This document shows positions 28,606 to 37,837 of a DNA stretch of 64,000 bases, one piece after another. The first letter of the stretch is position 1; the number at the start of each line of letters is the position of its first letter. Origin of the DNA: Hephaestia caeni (GTDB taxonomy: Bacteria; Pseudomonadota; Alphaproteobacteria; Sphingomonadales; Sphingomonadaceae); the NCBI RefSeq assembly GCF_003550065.1, contig NZ_QXDC01000002.1, positions 1,546,260 through 1,610,259 of the forward strand, read 5' to 3'. The translations under genes and the position numbers were made by a program. A model generated the notes under the pieces. It saw only the letters and a list, made by a program, of their open reading frames with translations, ran no database searches and was not told the origin of the DNA.

Positions 28606-28810
28606 AGATAACTTGGGTCATACTGAATCAATTCCCCGAGCGCAAATGATGCGCGCTGATCCAATATCAAAAACCTGACACTTCCGGCATTTTTCTTGCG
28701 AAATCAGTGCAAGAGGCACCGAAAAGGCGCCCACGCCCCACAGGGACGCCTACCTCGCTCCCGGCCAAATAACATTCGGCCATCGGTTGATTCCGTCGAT
28801 ATCCGCTGAT

Positions 28811-28825
28811 ACTGGTCAGGCCAAT
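28811..28825. promoter_or_regulatory. GntR-type operator upstream of sulfatase 2
   Basis: ACTGGTCAGGCCAAT fits the shared pattern at every position and has the FadR-like form TGGT-N3-RCCA. It ends 14 bases before the start codon, overlapping the leader just upstream of the GGGAGG ribosome site. Confidence 0.75.
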
Positions 28826-28839
28826 AAGGGAGGGGCAGG

Positions 28840-30315
28840 ATGGATATCCAACGTCGAAAATTGCTCAAGGGCGCTGTCGGTACGGCCACAGCCGCGACAT
28901 TGGCGGGCTGCGCGGGGATCGAGAGCAGCGGCAGTTCGATCCGCAAGCCGAATTTTCTGTTTCTCTCGCTCGACGATTGCAACGATTGGCTCGGCTTTCT
29001 CGGCGGAAATCCGGATACGCGAACGCCCAACCTCGACAAGCTGGCGGCGCGCAGCACCATTTTCGATCGTGCCTATTGCTCGGCGCCCGGCTGCAATCAG
29101 TCTCGCGCCTCGTTGATGACCGGCCGCAATCCGGCCTCTACCGGCGTCTACGGCAACCGCCAGCCGTTCCGCATGTCGCCCTTGGCCAAGGATGCGCTTA
29201 CCCTGCCCCAGCTTCTCAAGGCGAACGGCTATTATACCGAGGGCGCGGGCAAGATTTTCCACAACAAGTTTCCCGACCCGCCGTCGTGGGATAATTTCTT
29301 CCCCGATCGCGACACCCAATTCCTGCCGCGGGTGCCGCCGCCGCGCGAAACCACCGGCCCGCGCGACGCCAAGGGCAAGATTCTCGGCGAGCTGGAATGG
29401 GGCAGCTATCAAGGCAAGCTCGATCGCACGCGCGATTGGGTGAGCATCGCCCATACGCGCGCGGCCTTCGCCCGGGGGCTGCAAGAACCCTTCTTCTTCG
29501 CTTGCGGCATCAATCTTCCGCATGTCCCCTGGTTCGTGCCCGCCAAATATATGGAGATGTTCGCCCCCGATCGGATCACGCTGCCGCAGGTTCTCGACGG
29601 CGATGAGGATGATCTGCCGGCGCTGGGCAAGAAGGCCTTCAACCGTATGCGCGTGCCGAACAAGGCGCTGCACGACCAACACCTCGTGCGCGAGGCGGTT
29701 GCCGCCTATCTCGCCAGCATCGCCAGCGTCGACGTGATGGTTGGGCATGTGCTCGAAGCGCTCGCGGCCAGCCCCTATGCCGACAACACGGTCATCGTCG
29801 TCTGGAGCGATCACGGATATCATCTGGGCGAAAAGACCAACTGGTCCAAATTCACGCTGTGGGAAGAGGCGACACGTGTGCCTTTCCTGATCCACGATCC
29901 GCGTCGCCCGGCGGCGCGCGTCGCGGCCCCGGTGAGCCTCGTCGATATCTATCCCACCATCGCGGCTATGGCCGGCGTCGCGCCGCCGCCGGGGCTCGAC
30001 GGTCGCTCGCTGGTGCCGCTCCTCGACACCCCCGCGCTCGACTGGAACGATCCGGTCATCACGACCAATTATCGCGCCAATCACGGCGTTCGGGATCGTG
30101 ACTGGCGGTACATCCGCTATTCGGACGGCGGCGAAGAACTCTACGACCATCGGGGGGATCCGATGGAATGGCGCAACCTCGCCAACGATCCCCAATACCG
30201 GTCGATCATCGAACGCCTGGCGCAGAAACTGCCGGCCTTCGACGCGCCGGATGCCCCCGAAGTTGAATGGCCGGAGGACAATCCGGCGCTCATCGCCGCG
30301 CTGGAAGCGGAATAG
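28840..30315 (+). CDS. Sulfatase 2, iduronate-2-sulfatase-like, with CNQSR motif
   Basis: The 491-residue protein begins with a twin-arginine signal ending in a lipobox (QRRKLLKGAVGTATAATLAGC, Arg5-Arg6, Cys24, in one stretch of 21, here noted by ends only). The S1 sulfatase fold follows, closest by eye to iduronate-2-sulfatase-like enzymes: SLDDCNDWLGFLGG, SRASLMTGRNPASTGVYGN and WSDHGYHLGEKTNWSKFTLWE. The modification site reads Cys85-Asn-Gln-Ser-Arg89, with Gln where CxPSR has Pro. It could still be converted to formylglycine, because the rest of the motif and the downstream sequence are intact. The 441-aa gene follows after 12 bases, so the two are an operon. Confidence 0.88.
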   Translation: MDIQRRKLLKGAVGTATAATLAGCAGIESSGSSIRKPNFLFLSLDDCNDWLGFLGGNPDTRTPNLDKLAARSTIFDRAYCSAPGCNQSRASLMTGRNPASTGVYGNRQPFRMSPLAKDALTLPQLLKANGYYTEGAGKIFHNKFPDPPSWDNFFPDRDTQFLPRVPPPRETTGPRDAKGKILGELEWGSYQGKLDRTRDWVSIAHTRAAFARGLQEPFFFACGINLPHVPWFVPAKYMEMFAPDRITLPQVLDGDEDDLPALGKKAFNRMRVPNKALHDQHLVREAVAAYLASIASVDVMVGHVLEALAASPYADNTVIVVWSDHGYHLGEKTNWSKFTLWEEATRVPFLIHDPRRPAARVAAPVSLVDIYPTIAAMAGVAPPPGLDGRSLVPLLDTPALDWNDPVITTNYRANHGVRDRDWRYIRYSDGGEELYDHRGDPMEWRNLANDPQYRSIIERLAQKLPAFDAPDAPEVEWPEDNPALIAALEAE

Positions 30316-30327
30316 GAGATATCGACA

Positions 30328-31653
30328 GTGAAAAAGGCAATATTGGCGATCGGCTGCGCGCTTGTCGCCCTCGCTCCGGCAACGCTCAACGCGGCACCCG
30401 CCACGCAGGCGAAGGCCGTCGCGCAACCGGCCGCGGATCGTGACGCGGCGGTGCGCCAGGCCGTCCGCGAGATGGCCGATTATGCACAGAAAATCCTGTT
30501 GCAGGAAAACGGCCAGGGCCGGGCCGATTACAATTATGTCGTCAGCGAATGGTACGAATACGAACCGCAATGGCATACGGGCCAGCTCATCTGGGCGCTC
30601 GTGTCGGCAGGCCAGTATCTGGAGGATCCTTCGTTGATCGCCTCGGCACGGCATGCCGGCGACTGGTGGATTTCACGCGAGTTCAAGGCCCCTCATCCCT
30701 TTGCGGGGCTGGTGAATGCCTATCACGGCGATCGGCTGCATCACCTCATCAACTGGACGACGATCTCGGACGGCACGCCCGGGCTGTTCGTCCTGTCCGA
30801 GGCCACCGGCGACCGCCGCTATGCGGACACGGCGACGCGCTCGGGGCGCTGGCTATGGGATCACACGCGCGTTCCCAAAACCGTCAAAGGGGGCGAAGGG
30901 CTTTTCTACAATCTGTTCGATCCCGAACGCGGCGTGATCCTGACCGATTGGAACGCGCACAAACAGGGCGTCGTCTACGACGCCAAGGAAGCCGCGCGCG
31001 TCGGCACGCCGCCGATCAACGAACTCGCCCGGCCCAATATCGAGGGTTTCCTGTTCGCCGACATGTGCCAGCACACGGGCGACAAAACCTGGTGCAAGCG
31101 CTTCATCGAGCAGGCCGATTTTGCGATTTCCAAACAATATCCCAACGGACTGTGGATGGATTTCGAACCCAATGACCTCAAGACGGGCAAGGTTCACCCC
31201 CGCTTCAACATCTGGAACGCGGAAGCGCTGGTGAAGGCCTTCGACCTGACGGGCGATCGCAAATATCTGGAGGCCGCGGCCAAGACGGCCCGCTTCCACC
31301 GCGACACCTCCGCCAGCGACGGCACGATCTACTACACCACCCGAACCGACGGCAGCGCCGATCGCGATTCGGTGACCGGATCGGGCGTCGCCTTCAACGG
31401 CACCCTGATGCTGCTGCTGAAGGAGCGCGGATACACGGAGTTCGACAAAGCGATCGAGCGTGCGGCGACCTGGATCATCAAGAACCGCTTCAGCGCCAAA
31501 CACCCCGATCCCAATCTGGCCGGCGCGGTGATCGATACACGCTATAAGGTCAAAAGCGGCACGACCCGCCTTCTCAATCGCGACGTCGGGACAACCTTCG
31601 GCCTCCGCTTCCTGGTCGACTATGCCCGCGATCGACAGAAGGCCGGGAAATAG
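30328..31653 (+). CDS. Exported alpha/alpha-toroid-like protein, 441 aa, function unassigned
   Basis: A Sec signal peptide (about residues 1-22, ending LNAAPA) is followed by a helix-repeat protein typical of alpha/alpha-barrel glycan enzymes. Blocks such as YVVSEWYEYEPQWHTGQLIW (residues 70-89), GLVNAYHGDRLHHL, HPRFNIWNAEALVKAFDLTG and DRKYLEAAAKTARF repeat a roughly 50-residue rhythm of paired helices. The aromatic- and His-rich cluster near residues 75-83 and NAYHGD could line a substrate groove. Epimerase, lyase and hydrolase families share this fold, and I cannot choose among them. It starts with GTG 12 bases after sulfatase 2, preceded by AGGAGAT, so it likely acts on the same sulfated glycan. 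Confidence 0.75.
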   Translation: MKKAILAIGCALVALAPATLNAAPATQAKAVAQPAADRDAAVRQAVREMADYAQKILLQENGQGRADYNYVVSEWYEYEPQWHTGQLIWALVSAGQYLEDPSLIASARHAGDWWISREFKAPHPFAGLVNAYHGDRLHHLINWTTISDGTPGLFVLSEATGDRRYADTATRSGRWLWDHTRVPKTVKGGEGLFYNLFDPERGVILTDWNAHKQGVVYDAKEAARVGTPPINELARPNIEGFLFADMCQHTGDKTWCKRFIEQADFAISKQYPNGLWMDFEPNDLKTGKVHPRFNIWNAEALVKAFDLTGDRKYLEAAAKTARFHRDTSASDGTIYYTTRTDGSADRDSVTGSGVAFNGTLMLLLKERGYTEFDKAIERAATWIIKNRFSAKHPDPNLAGAVIDTRYKVKSGTTRLLNRDVGTTFGLRFLVDYARDRQKAGK

Positions 31654-31687
31654 GCCGCGAGCCGAGATCGGACACCGAAGATCGGAT

Positions 31688-31717
31688 AACGGCGCGTCTT
31701 CGATGGGACGCGCCGTT
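31688..31717. terminator. Hairpin downstream of the sulfatase 2 operon
   Basis: AACGGCGCGTC (31688-31698) and GACGCGCCGTT (31707-31717) form a perfect 11-bp GC-rich stem with an 8-base loop, 35 bases after the stop codon. A weak T-containing tail follows. It lies between convergent genes and could serve both. Confidence 0.7.
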
Positions 31718-31798
31718 CGTTCGCCCGGAGAATTTCAAACGAAGATTATCGCTTCAACGTCCCCCCGCAACGCCCGCAGGTAATGGCCGCCCGATTTC

Positions 31799-32557
31799 CT
31801 AAAGCGAATCCGTACCCGCATAGCGGCTGCGCTGCTCGGCCATGCGATCCTTTACCTGCTGAATCGTCTCGGTCTCGGTCGCATCGAGAAGATAGTCGAG
31901 CACCCTGTTCAAATGGGCACGCATCGCCGCGCGCGCCTTGGCGGGTTCGTGCTGCTTGAGCGCGTCGACGATCGCCCGATGCTCGCTCACCACCGGCACA
32001 CGGCCCTTATCCCGAGACTTCTCGAAAGTCCGCACGCATTGCGGCGATCGGCTACGAATGGTCCACAGGAGATCGACCACCGCAGCCATCGCGCTGTTGC
32101 GCGTGCACCGGGCAAGCGCGGCATGGAAACGCTGATCGACGCGTTCCCCGGCCTCCGCGCCCGCCGTATTGGAGGCCTCCATCTCGTCGAGGAGCGCTTC
32201 CAGTTCCTCGATGTCCGCGTCGGTGACGTTGACGGCGGCAAGTGCCGCCACTTCGCCTTCGATCAACAGCCGGGATTCGGTCAGTTCGAACGCCCCGATA
32301 TCCATGGCGACCTTCGCGGAGCGTGGCGATTGGCTGACCACGTACACGCCGGAGCCGACGCGCACCTCGACCAGGCCGTCGATTTCGAGCGCGATGATCG
32401 CTTCGCGGATCGTCGGGCGGCTCACGCCGAAGTCGGCGGCGAGATCACGTTCCGCCGGCAGGCGTGATCCGACCTCATACTGCCCGATCGCAATCGAAAG
32501 CGCGATCTTCTCCGCGGCGAATTGGTAAAGCCGGCCACTCTTGGGCGGAGGCGACAT
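31799..32557 (-). CDS. GntR-family regulator, FadR/FCD type
   Basis: A 252-residue regulator with the GntR winged helix (LPAERDLAADFGVSRPTIRE, about residues 34-53; GSGVYVV wing) and an all-helical FCD sensor domain with HAALARCTRNSAM, SEHRAIVDALKQHEPAKARAAMRAHL. Its relatives include the uronate repressors ExuR and UxuR. Recurrent TGGT-N3-RCCA sites upstream of the sulfatase, receptor, hydrolase and phosphatase genes fit its class, so it is the likely regulator of the whole locus. I chose the ATG at 32557 because AGAGAGA lies eight bases upstream; two in-frame starts further up lack ribosome sites. Confidence 0.88.
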   Translation of the reverse strand: MSPPPKSGRLYQFAAEKIALSIAIGQYEVGSRLPAERDLAADFGVSRPTIREAIIALEIDGLVEVRVGSGVYVVSQSPRSAKVAMDIGAFELTESRLLIEGEVAALAAVNVTDADIEELEALLDEMEASNTAGAEAGERVDQRFHAALARCTRNSAMAAVVDLLWTIRSRSPQCVRTFEKSRDKGRVPVVSEHRAIVDALKQHEPAKARAAMRAHLNRVLDYLLDATETETIQQVKDRMAEQRSRYAGTDSL

Positions 32558-32606
32558 AGATCGGGTCTCTCTCATCAAAAGGATCACTCAAGGGCTAGTG
32601 ATGCGC

Positions 32607-32626
32607 ACCAAATTGGTCAATCAAGC
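32607..32626. promoter_or_regulatory. Possible GntR operator upstream of its own gene
   Basis: ACCAAATTGGT (32607-32617) is a perfect odd palindrome, and ATTGGTCAATCAAG overlaps it and keeps the left half of the shared site. It lies 50-69 bases upstream of the regulator gene and suggests autoregulation. The match is weaker than at the enzyme genes. Confidence 0.45.
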
Positions 32627-32759
32627 TGTCCTTGGCCGTATTGCCCGCCACGTCAACCATACCACTTTCATCAACTATCACAGACGATCAAAATGTCGGT
32701 GCCGTCGTCCGGTCCGCTCGATCCAACAGGCTCTCGCGGGCCGGACGACGGCGCGCGCC

Positions 32760-35720
32760 TTAGAAGCGAACGCGAACGCCGCCCTGATAGGTCGCACCAT
32801 ATTGCTCGTTGCGCCCAACGATATTCCCGGTCAGCGCCATATTGCCCCCGCGGAAGAAGCGGCGGTCGCCCGCATTGGTGATGTTGAGCGCGTCGAAGTA
32901 GAACTGGATATCCTTCGTCACGTTGACGCGTGCGCTGATATCGAACTGCGTCCGCTTGTCTTCCAGAAGGTCGCCGGCCATGTCGTTGGCATCGCGCAAC
33001 CGCCCTTCGTTCAGCACGCGCAGCCGCGATCCCTGATAGACGGCGGCACCGCGAAGCGAGAACAGGTCGTTTTCATAGCCGACCGACAGGTTGCCGATCA
33101 TGTTCGACTGATCGGGGAACGGAAACGTGCGATCGACGAGCGGCGCGGTTGCCTCACTATCGGCAAGCGTCACGTTTCCTTCGACGTAAAAACCATCAAG
33201 CGGCTTCGGAAGAAAGCGAAATGCCTGATAGAAACTGAATTCGACGCCGTAAATCTTGGCCTTGTCGCCGTTGACGAAGGTGTTGAAACGATCGACGCCG
33301 AAACCCGTCGCCGTGCCGTCGTCGGGCAGATAGCCAAAGGCTTGCACATCCGCGCCAGCGACACCGACCGGGAAGATGAAGTTCTTGATCTTCTTGTAGA
33401 AGCCCGAAACCGACAGGACCGTGTTGCGTGACGGATACCAGGCCACCGACGCGTCGAAATTCTGCGACGTCAACGGATCGAGCGTCGGATCGCGCAGCGA
33501 ATCGCCCTCGGTCACGAATTGCGGTTTCCCGCCTGCCGCCACGGCCGCGGCGATGGCCGCCTCGGCTTGGGCGACGCTCGTGAGCGTCCCGCCATAGGTC
33601 GTGGCGATCACATCGGAGATCAATTCTTCTTCGAGGCCCTTCTCGTTGGTGACAAACTGCTGGACCGCCGCGGCTTCTCGGAATTCGGGCCGCTTCAACC
33701 CTTCCGAATACGACAGTCGCACCACCAGATTATAGAGCGGCTCCCACTTGAGATTTACGCTGGGAAAGAATTCCAGGTAATCGTTGCCGCCCTGAAAAGG
33801 CACCACGGGCACGACCGGCAAGCGCGATTGGCGAAACACATCGATCTCGGCCTGGGAGACGCCCCCTGCGGTCAACGCATCGACGATCGCCGTCGTCGCG
33901 ACATCGTTGTAGACGAGGTCCCGGACACGCGAGCCCCAACTCGAGAAATCGCTCGCCTCCATTCGGACACCGGCGATGACCTGCAAATTCGCTGCCGGCC
34001 GGACGGTGAACTGCGAATACCCGGCAAGGATTTCCTCCTTGCCCGTATAGTCGTCGCTCACCGATGCCAGAACCGAGGAATTGCCGATTTCGGATCCGAG
34101 GATCGTCCCGCCTGCACGAAGCTCGCTGAGCTTCGCTTCAACCTCACTCCTTGGCGGGTCGAACAAGATCGGAAGATCGCTCATGGAGAGCGTGGGATCG
34201 AGCCTGGAGAAGTCGCCGAGGCTCTCCCCCGGCGTTACCGCAATCTCATTGCGGTCGAAATTGAATTCCCTCGTCCTGTTACGATATTTGGCGCCGATCT
34301 TGACCGCCGCATCGTTGCCGAACATCGAGAATTTACGCTCTATATCGTAATAGAGCACCCAGTTCTTATCGACGGAATTCTGGAATCGTTCATTGATCCG
34401 GTCACTGACAAGCGTGTAGCTCTCGGGGAGCAACGGGTCGACCTTGCTCGCGCTCTGGCGCCCCAGAGCGGTGTTGATCCCGTACCGGTCCATGTGATCG
34501 TAGAACAGGCGAACGTCGTCCGCGCGATAGCGCAGCTCCATTTCCGCCATATCTTCCTTGTTCCGCGCGTAATAGCCGCCATACGTCACCGTCCAGTCGC
34601 CGGCCTCGGTCTTGCCGTCGAAGCCCAGCGTATAAACGGTGTTCGAAAAATCCGTCGGCCGCATGCGCCGCTCGGTGCGCGAGTCGATGAGTTCGCCGAA
34701 ATCGGGGCCCATCTCGATAATTTCGGCCTTCTCGGAACGCTCCATGATATACGTCTGGCGATTGGCATACCGGTCGGTATCCGCCTGCGAATAAGTGCCG
34801 CGGAACTCGAGGACCGTATCCCCGAATTCGAATTCGAGCGCGCCGTTGACGGACAAGCGGTCGGTATTCCGCGTTTCGCCCCGGAAATCATATTGCTGCG
34901 GGCGAAGGAAACATTCGACGACCTTGGATCCGGTGCAATCGTCTACGATCACATAGCGGGGATCGGCGAGTGACCGATCGTTCGCAACAAACTCCAGCCC
35001 ATCGTCCACTCGCACATCGTCGGTGAAGGTCTTGCGCTGTGACCAGGTGACGCTCCCCGCAAGACCGATGCGGTTGCCGCTGGGGAGGTTGAAGATCTTC
35101 GTGAAATCACCGCTGACTTTGGGATTCCAGCTTTCCCGCTTTTCATCATAGGCGACTTCCGCCCGGCCACCGACGCTGTCCTTGCCACGCCGGAATGCCG
35201 AATTGGTCTTGAGATTGATCGAGCCGGCGATCGCATCCGCATCCTGCTCCGGCGTCAGTGCCTTCGTCACCTCGATCTGCGACAGATTGTCTGCCGAGAA
35301 AAAGTCGAGGTTCGTGGAATTGATATCGGGGTCGGTCGTGCCAAGCCGGGCACCATCCACGGTGACGGTCGCAAACTCGGTCGGAAGGCCGCGGATCGAC
35401 ACCTGCTGGCCTTCGCCGTTCTGGCGGTTGATCGACAAGCCGGGAATACGCTGCAGCGATTCGGCGACGGTCGGATCGCCGAACTGGCCGATATCGTCGG
35501 CGGTGACGATGCTCTTCAGAACGTCGGAATTGCGCTCGAGATCCGCCGCCGCCTCGATCGAACCACGGCGGCCGGTCACCACGATCGCATTCTCGCCGTC
35601 CACATCGGCGGCTTGCTGTCCATCGGCGGCGGATGTTTGCGCCGCTGCCGGTACAGCGAGCGCAAAGAGCGGCAATGCGGACACCGAAACCAGAAGTGCT
35701 CCAACTTTCCCACGAACCAT
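32760..35720 (-). CDS. TonB-dependent outer-membrane receptor
   Basis: A 986-residue receptor of the large proteobacterial polysaccharide class. A signal peptide ends at AVPAAAQ (about residue 28). ENAIVVTGRR is the TonB-box-like region, and the plug domain shows DDIGQFGDPTVAESLQRIPG and VSIRGLPTEFATVTVDG. A long beta-barrel follows and ends GGVRVRF with the C-terminal Phe expected for outer-membrane insertion. It would import oligosaccharides made outside the cell. No SusD partner is present, as normal outside Bacteroidota. The start at 35720 has GGGGAGG nearby, and a near-perfect operator lies 23-37 bases upstream. Confidence 0.93.
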   Translation of the reverse strand: MVRGKVGALLVSVSALPLFALAVPAAAQTSAADGQQAADVDGENAIVVTGRRGSIEAAADLERNSDVLKSIVTADDIGQFGDPTVAESLQRIPGLSINRQNGEGQQVSIRGLPTEFATVTVDGARLGTTDPDINSTNLDFFSADNLSQIEVTKALTPEQDADAIAGSINLKTNSAFRRGKDSVGGRAEVAYDEKRESWNPKVSGDFTKIFNLPSGNRIGLAGSVTWSQRKTFTDDVRVDDGLEFVANDRSLADPRYVIVDDCTGSKVVECFLRPQQYDFRGETRNTDRLSVNGALEFEFGDTVLEFRGTYSQADTDRYANRQTYIMERSEKAEIIEMGPDFGELIDSRTERRMRPTDFSNTVYTLGFDGKTEAGDWTVTYGGYYARNKEDMAEMELRYRADDVRLFYDHMDRYGINTALGRQSASKVDPLLPESYTLVSDRINERFQNSVDKNWVLYYDIERKFSMFGNDAAVKIGAKYRNRTREFNFDRNEIAVTPGESLGDFSRLDPTLSMSDLPILFDPPRSEVEAKLSELRAGGTILGSEIGNSSVLASVSDDYTGKEEILAGYSQFTVRPAANLQVIAGVRMEASDFSSWGSRVRDLVYNDVATTAIVDALTAGGVSQAEIDVFRQSRLPVVPVVPFQGGNDYLEFFPSVNLKWEPLYNLVVRLSYSEGLKRPEFREAAAVQQFVTNEKGLEEELISDVIATTYGGTLTSVAQAEAAIAAAVAAGGKPQFVTEGDSLRDPTLDPLTSQNFDASVAWYPSRNTVLSVSGFYKKIKNFIFPVGVAGADVQAFGYLPDDGTATGFGVDRFNTFVNGDKAKIYGVEFSFYQAFRFLPKPLDGFYVEGNVTLADSEATAPLVDRTFPFPDQSNMIGNLSVGYENDLFSLRGAAVYQGSRLRVLNEGRLRDANDMAGDLLEDKRTQFDISARVNVTKDIQFYFDALNITNAGDRRFFRGGNMALTGNIVGRNEQYGATYQGGVRVRF

Positions 35721-35742
35721 CGTTTCCTCCCCTTTTTCCCAA

Positions 35743-35757
35743 TCTGGTAAGGCCAAT
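35743..35757. promoter_or_regulatory. GntR-type operator upstream of the TonB receptor
   Basis: TCTGGTAAGGCCAAT differs from the shared pattern only at its first base. It is 23-37 bases before the receptor start. A further half-site, TTTGGTCAAC, lies at about 35810 on the distal side. Confidence 0.7.
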
Positions 35758-35915
35758 CTAAGGCGGCCTGTCTAACCCTTTTATGATAATGTTGGACCGA
35801 ATGCAAACATTTGGTCAACACCCCTCGGCGCGGACCACATGGTATCGATATCGCGGTCTATTTACCTGAAATCTCGAATTGGCTTGGCCGATTCTCAGGG
35901 AATATCGCGGGCCGG

Positions 35916-37616
35916 TCACCGGGCGACAGCGCCCTCGGGCATCTGCGTCACCATCTCGCTCGCGCCGTAGCCGTATCGAATCGCCCGGGTTTCGATCGCC
36001 CCCCTCTCGATCGGTTCGAAAGGCCCGGTGTACAGCGACCACACCCCTGCCCCGGCATCGCCGCGCCAGCGATATTCGATCGACGCTCCCGGCGTCGCCG
36101 ACCGCAGCCTGATCCGCCCATCCGCATCCCGTGAAATCCGTGCGGGCGCTGTCTGCGGCTGGATTCCGCCGGGCCACATCGACAGCATCATGGCGCGCTC
36201 GTCCATCGCGCTCAGGTCGGGCGTTCTGCGCAGCCACTCGTCCAGTGCCCCGCGTAGGCGATGCAACGCGGCCGCATGGCGCGCCTCCCCGGCCAGGTTC
36301 ACCGTTTCGAACGGATCCGCGACCACGTCATATAACTCCTCGGGCGGCCGCGGGGCGGCGAAGAGCGCGCGCTGTACCGCGGTCAGCGTTCCCCGTTCGC
36401 GCGCGGCCCACAGATCGCGCATCGTGGGCATGACATCCCGATAGGCCAGCGGGCGGAAATAGGGCTCGTTCGGCACGTAATTGCGGATGTATTTGTATCG
36501 CGCGTCGCGCGCCGCCTTCTGGCGATCGAAGACATTGATCATGCGATCGGCGGCCGCGAAGATATAATCGCGCTTCGGGCCGTCTCCCAGAAAATCCCGG
36601 CCCTGGAGATAGGCCGGCAGCGGCGCCCGCGCCAGGGCGAGCAGCGTGGGCGCAAAATCCACGAAACTGATCAACTGGCGGTCTTCGTCCCCCGCTTTTC
36701 GGTGATCGGGCCAGCGAATGATCAGGGGGACGTGAATACCGCTGTCGTAGATCGATCGCTTTGCGCGCGGCAGCCCGTCGCCGTTGTCGGCGGTCCAGAT
36801 GACGATGGTGTCATCCGCCAGTCCGTCGGCGTCGAGTTGCGCCAGTATCGCGCCGACCATCCCATCCATCGCGTGGATATTGTCATAGTGGCGCGCGATA
36901 TCGCGGCGGGTCGCGGGCGTATCGGCCAGCCACGGAGGAACCATCACTGCCGCGGGATCGGTGCGGCTGGGGTAACGGGCATGGTTCTTCCTGTTGCGCA
37001 CGATCACCTTCGCCTCGCCGGCGTTCCGCGGCTCGAGGTCGCCCGGCCAGATGTAGCTCTCATGCGTCTGCATCAGCGTGATCATCTGGAAAAAGGGCTT
37101 GTCGCGCGGAACGTCACGCCAGCGGGCACCCTCCGCCGACCGATCCCAGACCGAAAAGGGCTCGCCGAACTGATAGTCGGTTTTGGTGTCGTTGAGCGTC
37201 GTGTAGCCCGCGCGACGAAGCAGCTCCGGGAACGCCTTCACCTCGGCTGGCGGCACCGCTTCGTAGGCGAAGGCCGCGCCGTTGGGCTTTCCCCCCTTGT
37301 TGGTCCGCATGTGCTGCGTCCCGAGGGTCTGCTGATGCACCCCCGTGATCAGCGAGGAACGGCTCGGCGAGCAGACGCCCGAGGTCGTGAAGGCATTGGG
37401 ATAGCGAACGCCCTCCGCCGCCAGCCGATCGATGTTCGGCGTGTCGGCGAGCGTGTCGCCAAAGGCACCGACCCGGAGATTCATGTCTTCGGCAACGATC
37501 AGCAGGATATTGGGCCGCCGGTCGACAGGCGCCGCCGGCCGCTGCGCCGACATGGTCGGCGCGCACCCGCACAGCAGCGCCAACGCTGCGGCCGCCCCCG
37601 GCAGCGCATGACTCAT
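35916..37616 (-). CDS. Sulfatase 3, exported lipoprotein (S1 family, sulfamidase-like)
   Basis: The 566-residue protein begins with a lipoprotein signal (ALALLCGC). IVAEDMNLRVGAFGD is the metal-binding start and the formylglycine site is canonical at Cys82 (VCSPSRSSLITGVHQQTLG). The pattern YDSGIHVPLIIRWPDHRKAG and the overall layout resemble N-sulfoglucosamine sulfohydrolases and related bacterial enzymes, so N- or O-sulfate on a hexosamine or uronate is possible but unproven. The last 80 residues are an extra beta-rich domain. I chose the ATG at 37616 because the signal peptide starts there; a longer frame from 37745 would cover the operator. Confidence 0.87.
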   Translation of the reverse strand: MSHALPGAAAALALLCGCAPTMSAQRPAAPVDRRPNILLIVAEDMNLRVGAFGDTLADTPNIDRLAAEGVRYPNAFTTSGVCSPSRSSLITGVHQQTLGTQHMRTNKGGKPNGAAFAYEAVPPAEVKAFPELLRRAGYTTLNDTKTDYQFGEPFSVWDRSAEGARWRDVPRDKPFFQMITLMQTHESYIWPGDLEPRNAGEAKVIVRNRKNHARYPSRTDPAAVMVPPWLADTPATRRDIARHYDNIHAMDGMVGAILAQLDADGLADDTIVIWTADNGDGLPRAKRSIYDSGIHVPLIIRWPDHRKAGDEDRQLISFVDFAPTLLALARAPLPAYLQGRDFLGDGPKRDYIFAAADRMINVFDRQKAARDARYKYIRNYVPNEPYFRPLAYRDVMPTMRDLWAARERGTLTAVQRALFAAPRPPEELYDVVADPFETVNLAGEARHAAALHRLRGALDEWLRRTPDLSAMDERAMMLSMWPGGIQPQTAPARISRDADGRIRLRSATPGASIEYRWRGDAGAGVWSLYTGPFEPIERGAIETRAIRYGYGASEMVTQMPEGAVAR

Positions 37617-37631
37617 TTTGGTCAGTCCACT
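37617..37631. promoter_or_regulatory. GntR-type operator abutting the sulfatase 3 start
   Basis: TTTGGTCAGTCCACT keeps TTGGTCAG-CCA of the shared pattern and lies directly against the sulfatase 3 start codon, where bound protein would block translation initiation signals or early transcription. Confidence 0.55.
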
Positions 37632-37761
37632 TCGCGACAAAAAATGCCCAACAGAATCAAATTTTCTCCCCTCACCTTCTTGATACCCCGGTGCGACGGG
37701 AAGGATTTTGGCTAAAATTAGCGGTAATTTGCGCTTTTCCATCATGGGTTGCCAATCAAAA

Positions 37762-37776
37762 ACTGGTCAGATATGC
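37762..37776. promoter_or_regulatory. GntR-type half-operator upstream of the GH105 gene
   Basis: ACTGGTCAGATATGC has a perfect left half (ACTGGTCAG) and a decayed right half. It is 62-76 bases upstream of the GH105 start. Together with the site at 37617 it fills the divergent promoter region. Confidence 0.5.
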
Positions 37777-37837
37777 CGTCATACAACTATCGACAAAAGA
37801 CCCGATCGACAATCGGCAAATGGGAGGGCTCCATCAC

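Noticed and set aside
32521..32536. ATTGGTAAAGCCGG inside the GntR coding region as an operator
   Set aside because: It lies within codons for the conserved N-terminus, lacks the right half RCCA, and is explained by coding constraint.
35806..35820. TTTGGTCAAC half-site near 35810 as a further operator
   Set aside because: Only the left half matches and it is some 90 bases from the nearest start. It was mentioned with the receptor operator, not listed separately.
37617..37837. N-terminal extensions of both sulfatase 3 (to 37745) and GH105 (to 37691) that would overlap each other
   Set aside because: Signal peptides begin at 37616 and about 37838, a ribosome site precedes the GH105 start, and the region holds operator sites, so it reads as a divergent promoter.
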